55,478 nucleotides of DNA from positions 1 through 55,478 of the forward strand of contig QCCO01000005.1 in assembly GCA_003278895.1 (NCBI GenBank), read 5' to 3'. The DNA comes from Prochlorococcus sp. AG-347-L19 (GTDB lineage: Bacteria > Cyanobacteriota > Cyanobacteriia > PCC-6307 > Cyanobiaceae). Shown here piece after piece: positions 49,931 through 55,478 of this stretch; position 1 is the first letter of the stretch; every line of letters starts with the position of its first letter. The notes beneath the pieces are model-generated. The model was given only the letters and a program-made list of their open reading frames with translations. It was not told the DNA's origin and did not search any database. The position numbers were made by a program, and so were the translations under genes.

Positions 49931-51226
49931 TTAGATACCTAACTTCTCCCATATTACACTTAAATTATTGAGATGAATTGAAGGATCAAAACATTCTTCT
50001 AAGTCACTTTGATCAATAAAATTCATTATTTCATTATCTCTCTCTACATTTTGTTTGAAATTCCCATTTTCGGTATTCCACGCAAGATGCGCATTTTTTT
50101 GTACTAAGCTATAAGCTTTTTCTCTAGACAACCCTTTCCCTACAAGCAAAAGTAAAACTTTCTGACTAAAGATTACACCACCATATATATTTAAATTTTT
50201 GAGCATATTTTTTGGATAAACTTCCAAATTGCTTACTATATCTTTCATTTCCCTGAGCATAAAATGCAAACAGATTGATACGTCAGGTAACATGATACGT
50301 TCATTTGAACTATGGCTTATATCTCTTTCGTGCCAAAGTGGAACATTTTCTAGTGCTGTTAATACGTAACTCCTCAAAACTCTTGCTAAACCACTTACTC
50401 TTTCACTTCGAATAGGATTTCTTTTATGAGGCATGGCAGAACTTCCTTTTTGCCCTTTTGTAAAGCCCTCCTCAACTTCTAAAACATCAGTTCTTTGTAA
50501 ATTTCTTATTTCAGTTGCGAATCTATCAAGAGAAGCGCCAACTAGTGCAATAGTTTGAACATATTCTGCATGCCTGTCTCTCGATATGACCTGCGTACTT
50601 GCTGTATCTGGCTTTAAGCCGAGTAAATCACAAGTTATTTGTTCTACTTTGGGATTCGTATTAGCGTAAGTTCCCATTGCACCACTTATTTGTCCAATAG
50701 CTACAGATCCTTTCAGTGTTAACAATCTTTTTTTGTTCCTTATTATTTCTGCTAACCATCCAGCAAGTTTAAAACCGAAGGAAATTGGCTCCCCATGAAT
50801 TGCATGAGATCTGCCAATCATTAGGGTGTTTTTATGCTTCCTTGCTAATAATCTGACTTCATTTTCTAGGTTCTCAATTTCTTCTAATAATAATTCGCAA
50901 GAATCTTTTAACTGAAGAGATAAGCCAGTATCAAGTACATCACTACTGGTCATGCCAACATGTATGTATCTTCCAGAATCTCCTACAAATTCATTAACGC
51001 TTGTAAGAAATGCTATGACATCATGTTTAACTTCTTTCTCAATTTCTGTAATTCTAGATTCATCAAACTTTGCATTTGAACGTATCTCTTTCATGGCATT
51101 CTCAGGAATTTTCCCCAGGGAAAAATTTGCTTCACATGCAGCTATTTCAACCTTAAGCCAACTCTGGAATTTTGCGCTATCAGTCCAGATTTTCCCCATT
51201 TCGGGTAATGTGTAACGCTCGATCAC
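49931..51226 (-). CDS. purB: Adenylosuccinate lyase
   Basis: PurB cleaves SAICAR and adenylosuccinate in purine synthesis and releases fumarate. The 431-residue protein has HVGMTSSDVLDTGLSLQ, MIGRSHAIHGEPISFG and the fumarase/aspartase superfamily signature SSAMPHKRNPIRSE with the catalytic-loop serines. The start IERYTLPEMGKIWTDSAKF is typical. fumC lies downstream in the same direction. Confidence 0.97.
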   Translation of the reverse strand: MIERYTLPEMGKIWTDSAKFQSWLKVEIAACEANFSLGKIPENAMKEIRSNAKFDESRITEIEKEVKHDVIAFLTSVNEFVGDSGRYIHVGMTSSDVLDTGLSLQLKDSCELLLEEIENLENEVRLLARKHKNTLMIGRSHAIHGEPISFGFKLAGWLAEIIRNKKRLLTLKGSVAIGQISGAMGTYANTNPKVEQITCDLLGLKPDTASTQVISRDRHAEYVQTIALVGASLDRFATEIRNLQRTDVLEVEEGFTKGQKGSSAMPHKRNPIRSERVSGLARVLRSYVLTALENVPLWHERDISHSSNERIMLPDVSICLHFMLREMKDIVSNLEVYPKNMLKNLNIYGGVIFSQKVLLLLVGKGLSREKAYSLVQKNAHLAWNTENGNFKQNVERDNEIMNFIDQSDLEECFDPSIHLNNLSVIWEKLGI

Positions 51227-51517
51227 AATTTTTATTAATTATCAATTTAAACTTTATAACCAAAATCGAATTATTGCTCTATACCTTAAAGATGTACTTG
51301 CCATTGAAGATATTTGCTTAGCTATTATTTTCTTATGTAACATTTTTCTGGCTAATTAAGAAAGCTTAAATATAAAAATGTTTTGCATTTATTCCCTTAT
51401 TCCTTTCGTTAATAATGGGTAATTTTTTAGTTCTTATTTAAAATTGGAAGGTATTAAAGAATTTGGATCTTAATCTTGTAGAAGTTCATTATTCAATCTT
51501 TTTTTATTGATTAATAT
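51227..51517. other. Divergent purB/tlyA intergenic region, 291 bp
   Basis: This A+T-rich stretch should carry the promoters of purB (minus) and tlyA (plus). I see no credible ORF and no RNA motif that I recognise. The only structure noted is a weak 5-bp inverted repeat TCAAT/ATTGA around CTTTTTTT (51493-51510), just before the tlyA start. An unrecognised small RNA cannot be excluded. Confidence 0.4.
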
Positions 51518-52330
51518 ATGATTAAAAAAAGTAGATTAGACCTTTATCTTCTTAAAAGTGGTTTATGTGAAACTCGTCAAAAAGCCCAAGGTTTAATTCT
51601 TGCGGGCAAGGTTAGAGATATTAATGGAAAAGTATGGGATAAACCTGGACAACAAGTATTAATTGGATCTGAGTTTTTTATTGATTCTGAACCTATGTTT
51701 GTATCAAGGGGCGGCGAAAAATTATTGGAGGCATTTAATAAACTTGAAATTAAAGTAAAAGATAAAATATGTATTGACGCAGGAATCTCTACTGGGGGAT
51801 TTACTGATTGCTTATTGCAACAAGGAGCAAAGTTAGTTTATGGGATAGATGTTGGGTATGGGCAGACTGCATGGAAGATTAGAAATAATCCAAAAGTCAT
51901 ACTTTTTGAACGAACTAATATTCGAAATTTAAAACCCAATGATCTTTTATCTAGAAGTAATGAGTTACCAAATTTTGTGGTTGCTGATTTGTCTTTTATT
52001 TCATTAAAGTTAGTTTTTAAATCTATTGGTAATTTATTAAAAGGTGATAGTATTGAGGGAATATTTTTGATTAAACCGCAATTTGAGGTAGGTAAAGATA
52101 AAGTCAGTAAGGGCGGTGTTGTTCGCAATCCCAAATTCCATACTGAGGCAATAGAATCTGTTATCTATGCTGCTAAGAATTTTCAATGGAATATAAAGAA
52201 TTTGATAGCTTCTCCTCTAGTAGGTCCTGCTGGAAATCATGAATATCTAGCTTGGATGACCCTAGGAAGTCAATCAAATAAAAAGATTAATAGTGAATAT
52301 ATACAAAATTTAGTAAAAGAAACTCTTTGA
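51518..52330 (+). CDS. tlyA: TlyA-family rRNA 2'-O-methyltransferase
   Basis: TlyA-type proteins methylate ribose positions of 16S and 23S rRNA; older annotations call them hemolysins. Residues 1-65 form an S4 RNA-binding domain (SRLDLYLLKSGLCETRQKA). The FtsJ-like domain starts at FVSRGGEKLLEA, with the SAM motif CIDAGISTGGFTDCLL near 86 and YGIDVGYGQTAWK. The sequence VVADLSFISL and the LIKPQFEVGKDKVSKGGVVR block hold the expected catalytic residues. The 270-residue length fits. It is convergent with glnB, with 1 bp between stops. Confidence 0.93.
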   Translation: MIKKSRLDLYLLKSGLCETRQKAQGLILAGKVRDINGKVWDKPGQQVLIGSEFFIDSEPMFVSRGGEKLLEAFNKLEIKVKDKICIDAGISTGGFTDCLLQQGAKLVYGIDVGYGQTAWKIRNNPKVILFERTNIRNLKPNDLLSRSNELPNFVVADLSFISLKLVFKSIGNLLKGDSIEGIFLIKPQFEVGKDKVSKGGVVRNPKFHTEAIESVIYAAKNFQWNIKNLIASPLVGPAGNHEYLAWMTLGSQSNKKINSEYIQNLVKETL

Positions 52331-52331
52331 A

Positions 52332-52694
<363 letters not shown>

Positions 52695-52940
52695 TTAATT
52701 GTTTTTTGGGAAAACATCCAGCATTGAAATATCAGAAAAACATTCGATATTAAGACCTGCATTCGTGGCGTCTTCAATTAAAAGTTGAGAATTTTCTTCA
52801 GAAATTATTACCGTACTATTTGACAAAGCTTCCCACTGATCATTTTCAAAGTGTGTTTGAAGCCATAACATTCCAAATGCGCTTTTTGGTTGAAGGGATT
52901 TATTTAAGTTGTTATCGATAGTTATCAAACAAATGTCCAT
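52695..52940 (-). CDS. Uncharacterised 81-residue protein upstream of glnB
   Basis: I do not recognise this protein. It is acidic to neutral, with no signal peptide, membrane span or cysteine pair motif. It has an alternating pattern (FGMLWLQTHFENDQWEALSN, then STVIISEENSQLLIEDATNA) consistent with a small alpha/beta fold. It is the first gene of a probable two-gene unit with glnB, 24 bp apart, behind a likely NtcA-type promoter. The coupling suggests a nitrogen-related role, perhaps a PII partner, but only position supports that. Confidence 0.75.
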   Translation of the reverse strand: MDICLITIDNNLNKSLQPKSAFGMLWLQTHFENDQWEALSNSTVIISEENSQLLIEDATNAGLNIECFSDISMLDVFPKNN

Positions 52941-52962
52941 TAATTTTTCATTGAACTAATCA

Positions 52963-53007
52963 CATATAACCCTTTTGGCCGACATTATGAATGTTACAAC
53001 TGATACA
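52963..53007 (-). promoter_or_regulatory. Probable NtcA-activated promoter of the small gene-glnB unit
   Basis: On the minus strand TGTATCAGTTGTAACA (53007-52992) fits the minimal NtcA consensus GTN10AC and differs from GTAN8TAC at one position. A -10-like TATATG lies 24 bases downstream (52968-52963), the spacing expected for NtcA-activated promoters, and 22 bp before the start codon. NtcA control of glnB is known in other cyanobacteria. The site was found by eye. Confidence 0.45.
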
Positions 53008-53027
53008 AAAATAAGATTTAACAGCTT

Positions 53028-53056
53028 TTGACTTAGTCAATTGTAATACTTAGATT
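53028..53056 (+). promoter_or_regulatory. Candidate sigma-70 promoter of queF
   Basis: TTGACT (53028-53033) and TAGATT (53051-53056) are 17 bp apart, the ideal spacing for housekeeping sigma factor. The -35 is also half of the palindrome TTGACTTAGTCAA (53028-53040), which may be a repressor or activator site. The predicted leader is about 65 bases. Confidence 0.4.
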
Positions 53057-53129
53057 TTTTGATACATTTGCGAATTTTTATCTTTATATATAGTTTTTAT
53101 ATAGGTTTAGTAAAAAAGTTCTACTAAAA

Positions 53130-53540
53130 ATGAATACAGCTAAATTAGAAGATTCGACTCAAAGACCGTTATATGGTGAAAGAATTATTGAAGAATCAAA
53201 AATAATTTGTTTCGATAATCCAAACAAGAAAAGAATTTATGAAATTTCTATTCAGTTACCTGAATTTACATGTAAGTGCCCCTTTTCTGGTTATCCAGAT
53301 TTTGCAAAGCTAAATATTTTTTATCAACCTAATTTGAAAGTCTATGAGTTGAAGTCTTTAAAGCTTTATATTAATAATTTTAGAGATATAAAAATATCAC
53401 ATGAGGAGGTTGTGAATAGAATTATGGATGATTTAGTGAATGAAGGTTCACCCCACTGGATACATTTAAACGCTGCATTTAATCCCAGAGGGAATGTTTC
53501 TATGCAGTTAGATATTTTTAGTGGGCAGAAAAGAAATTAA
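53130..53540 (+). CDS. queF: NADPH-dependent 7-cyano-7-deazaguanine reductase QueF
   Basis: QueF reduces preQ0 to preQ1 in queuosine tRNA modification. The 136-residue length is the short, unimodular class. Catalytic Cys50 lies in [14 protein letters not shown], followed by the conserved Asp57; the NADPH-binding-type segment [15 protein letters not shown] and the [12 protein letters not shown] helix agree with the family. The last 4 bases overlap the convergent ccs1 gene. Other queuosine genes are not in the window. Confidence 0.93.
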   Translation: MNTAKLEDSTQRPLYGERIIEESKIICFDNPNKKRIYEISIQLPEFTCKCPFSGYPDFAKLNIFYQPNLKVYELKSLKLYINNFRDIKISHEEVVNRIMDDLVNEGSPHWIHLNAAFNPRGNVSMQLDIFSGQKRN

Positions 53541-54823
53541 AATTTTTTTATTTCTTCTGATAATTTAAAAAATTCTTTTTTAAAACCAACAAGATTTTTA
53601 TTACTAAGGCCTCCAATAGATAACTTTTGTGATTCTACATTTACCAGAATCCATAATTGGTTAGTTGGTATAAGGCTTATTATTGTTCCAAAAATTATTA
53701 AAATAAAAGAAAAGTAAATAAATGGTATAGACGGATCATTTTTAATTATTAAACCACTGCTTGGGATTATTTTTTTCAGAGATACTTTTGAAGAATTAAC
53801 TTCTAAAGGATTGTCATTGATATAGAGATTATTCCCGGAAAAATTCTCTATATTCGAAATTTTAAGTGGACCGTTTTCATTATCTATTGTTAAGAGGAAA
53901 TTTTTTTTTGTCTCCGATCCTAATTCAACTAAAACTCCCCAAACTTGATTACCTATTTCGGGAATCTCCTTTAATTGTAATTGATAAAGGATATTATCTA
54001 TTTCTAAAACAACATTTGATATCGCCCAATCTGCTTGATAAATAGTTAATCCTTTAAACCTGATTGGGTGATTAACTTTGGTTGTTTTTATTTCATTCAA
54101 ATTTAAATCTTTAGAAGAAAAATTTAATTTTGAAACAAACTGTTTGGGTACACCATCACTTTCTCGTTCTATAAAAAAATCGACTAATTTTACATTCGCT
54201 TTTGAGTTTGTGCTCTCATTAACAAGATCCAAAGTTTCTCCAGGTAGTAAATATTGTTCTTTTGATTGACTTGTAAAACTTCCATATGCTGAACCTATAA
54301 GTAAAACTATTAATCCGATATGTACAACTAAAGGACCGATTTTTCCAATTAAACCCCTCCTTGCAGAAATATGACTTTTAAATTTGTATGTTTTCCATCC
54401 TCTTTTTTTAAGCAATAAATCTATTTTTGATATTTGTTCTACATCTTGATTGATTGGATGACTTGTAGTTAGTTGCAGTTTGCTAAATTTTTTTTCGCTG
54501 TTGTATTCAATCCATTTTAATGAAGCTTTTAATGAAGGGATTTGCCTCCTGAAACTACAAGCTGCTAGAGAAATGCAAAGAAGAATTAATGTAAATAAAA
54601 ACCAAAAGCTTGTATATATATGATCCAATTGAAGTTTTAAGACTTTTTCTCCATCTAAAAATCCAAAAATGGGAGCACTATCGAAATTATCAATATAGAA
54701 TTTATTATTACTTCCTTGAGGTATAAAAGTACCTATGCCGCTTGTAATAGCTATGAAGATTATCAGAGATATGGCGAATCTTAAACTTGATATTTTTAAT
54801 ATAAGATTCTTAAAAATAATCAT
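53537..54823 (-). CDS. ccs1: Cytochrome c biogenesis protein Ccs1 (ResB/CcsB)
   Basis: Ccs1 works with CcsA in system II to deliver haem and attach it to c-type cytochromes on the lumenal side of the membrane. The 428-residue protein has membrane segments near 12-30, 72-92, 162-182 and 370-390. A large lumenal region lies between the third and fourth. [40 protein letters not shown] and [10 protein letters not shown] are family blocks. It abuts ccdA upstream, which supplies the reducing power for the same pathway. Confidence 0.93.
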   Translation of the reverse strand: MIIFKNLILKISSLRFAISLIIFIAITSGIGTFIPQGSNNKFYIDNFDSAPIFGFLDGEKVLKLQLDHIYTSFWFLFTLILLCISLAACSFRRQIPSLKASLKWIEYNSEKKFSKLQLTTSHPINQDVEQISKIDLLLKKRGWKTYKFKSHISARRGLIGKIGPLVVHIGLIVLLIGSAYGSFTSQSKEQYLLPGETLDLVNESTNSKANVKLVDFFIERESDGVPKQFVSKLNFSSKDLNLNEIKTTKVNHPIRFKGLTIYQADWAISNVVLEIDNILYQLQLKEIPEIGNQVWGVLVELGSETKKNFLLTIDNENGPLKISNIENFSGNNLYINDNPLEVNSSKVSLKKIIPSSGLIIKNDPSIPFIYFSFILIIFGTIISLIPTNQLWILVNVESQKLSIGGLSNKNLVGFKKEFFKLSEEIKKF

Positions 54824-55478
54824 TTAAATCCAATTTGATAATAAATTTAATAACCCTAGGGAAACTAAAAATATCCCACTTAAAGTCGGAATTATTTGAC
54901 TAAATTTTCTAAGCGCTAAAAATTGTTTTAAGTTTTCTGCTGTAGCTCCTGCAACGATTAATGGGGTTACTTGACCTATCCCAAAGAAAAATAAAAAAAT
55001 AATAGATATTGTTGGATTTTTAGCTTGCGATACCCAAGCTAGAAGAGTTGCTAAAACTGGAGTAATGCAAGGTGAAGAAGCTAGTCCAAAAGTAGTCCCT
55101 ATGGCAAAAGGTGCTATAAATGTTGGTATTTTATCTTCAATTATTTTCATATCAGGTCCATTCGGGAACTGAAACTTTAAAATACCTAGTAAATTTAAAC
55201 CCATTATTATTGCTATCAAGGCAACGATCGAAGTGTAAGAAGATGGGATTTGCCCATATATCCTACCTAAGAATCCACTGGCAGCACCAAGGGCAACTAG
55301 GGAAAAAACGACTCCTCCTGAAAAACTAATAAGTTTAAATTTATTTTTCTCTGTTCCTCCTATATAAGCAATAGTGATTGGTAGTAATGATAATGAGCAT
55401 GGACCAAGACTCGTTAAAAGTCCTGCGCTGAAAACCAAAAATATAGTAAATGGTCCAGGATTATCAAGGCCATTCTGC
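54824..55478 (-). CDS. ccdA: Cytochrome c biogenesis thiol-reductant transporter CcdA (5' end outside window)
   Basis: CcdA moves reducing equivalents from the cytosol across the membrane to keep apocytochrome cysteines reduced. The frame is open to the window edge, so the N-terminus is missing; 217 residues are visible and start QNGLDNPGPFTIFLVFSAG. About six hydrophobic segments are seen. The two redox cysteines are in LGPCSLSLLP and SSPCITPVLATLL. The stop codon abuts the ccs1 start, the usual cyanobacterial ccdA-ccs1 pair. Confidence 0.95.
   Translation of the reverse strand, partial: QNGLDNPGPFTIFLVFSAGLLTSLGPCSLSLLPITIAYIGGTEKNKFKLISFSGGVVFSLVALGAASGFLGRIYGQIPSSYTSIVALIAIIMGLNLLGILKFQFPNGPDMKIIEDKIPTFIAPFAIGTTFGLASSPCITPVLATLLAWVSQAKNPTISIIFLFFFGIGQVTPLIVAGATAENLKQFLALRKFSQIIPTLSGIFLVSLGLLNLLSNWI

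Noticed and set aside
51493..51510. Terminator or riboswitch before tlyA
   Set aside because: Only a 5-bp A+T-rich stem with an 8-base T-rich loop; too weak to support a call.
51518..52330. Hemolysin or toxin
   Set aside because: The historical name is misleading; S4 plus FtsJ-like domains indicate an rRNA methyltransferase.

Overview
The window looks like a piece of the chromosome of a high-light-adapted Prochlorococcus, or a very close low-GC picocyanobacterium. The DNA is roughly two-thirds A+T and densely packed. The RNA polymerase beta' subunit is split into rpoC1 and rpoC2, as in cyanobacteria. There is a stand-alone 50-residue high-light-inducible (Hli) protein, an MPBQ/MSBQ methyltransferase for plastoquinone and tocopherol, a Ycf35 protein, a short RNase E with the cyanobacterial arginine-rich tail, and a cyanobacterial biotin operon with a BioK-like esterase. 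I see no phage, transposon, integrase or CRISPR array. Most of the window is core genome.

Layout. 1-3002 is the end of the str operon (fusA, cut by the window edge, then tufA and rpsJ). 3059-10331 holds a LON-domain protein, the quinone methyltransferase, pheA, a DUF1997 protein, rnhB and rne (overlapping, minus strand), dapL and clpS. 10347-14856 holds a B12-binding radical SAM protein, a GT2 glycosyltransferase, an ArnT-like membrane glycosyltransferase and tRNA-Thr(CGU). The two glycosyltransferases are the part most like an accessory islet. 14912-20783 is a DUF3493-like gene and the rimP-nusA-ylxR-infB operon. 20940-25338 holds an HtrA-type protease, rpiA, hisD, rpsT and tatD. 25573-34945 is rpoB-rpoC1-rpoC2, followed by hli, rlmN, a tiny membrane ORF and a HEAT-repeat protein. 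37359-39526 is a tight group of DUF2997, Ycf35, a ferredoxin and an aldo/keto reductase. 39529-45621 holds rsmG, a DnaJ-domain membrane protein, a DUF3143 protein and the biotin operon bioF-bioK-bioC-bioD-bioA. 45760-51226 holds a Ski2/Mtr4-like helicase, fumC and purB. 51518-55478 holds tlyA, a small unknown gene plus glnB, queF, and the cytochrome c biogenesis genes ccs1 and ccdA (ccdA runs off the end).

The genes serve mainly transcription, translation and RNA turnover, with cofactor supply (biotin, quinones, queuosine, haem attachment), lysine, phenylalanine and histidine synthesis, and nitrogen signalling. Neighbouring genes often touch or overlap, and no intergenic gap exceeds 300 bp. 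The largest are the rne/dapL gap (298 bp), the purB/tlyA gap (291 bp) and the tatD/rpoB gap (234 bp). I found no clear-cut new system. The best leads are a long inverted repeat in the rne leader, a small uncharacterised gene ahead of glnB under a probable NtcA promoter, the DUF2997/Ycf35/ferredoxin/reductase group, a glycosyltransferase that seems to carry the tail of a lost methyltransferase, and a 144-bp in-frame duplication in infB. Everything here was read by eye; no database or folding program was run.
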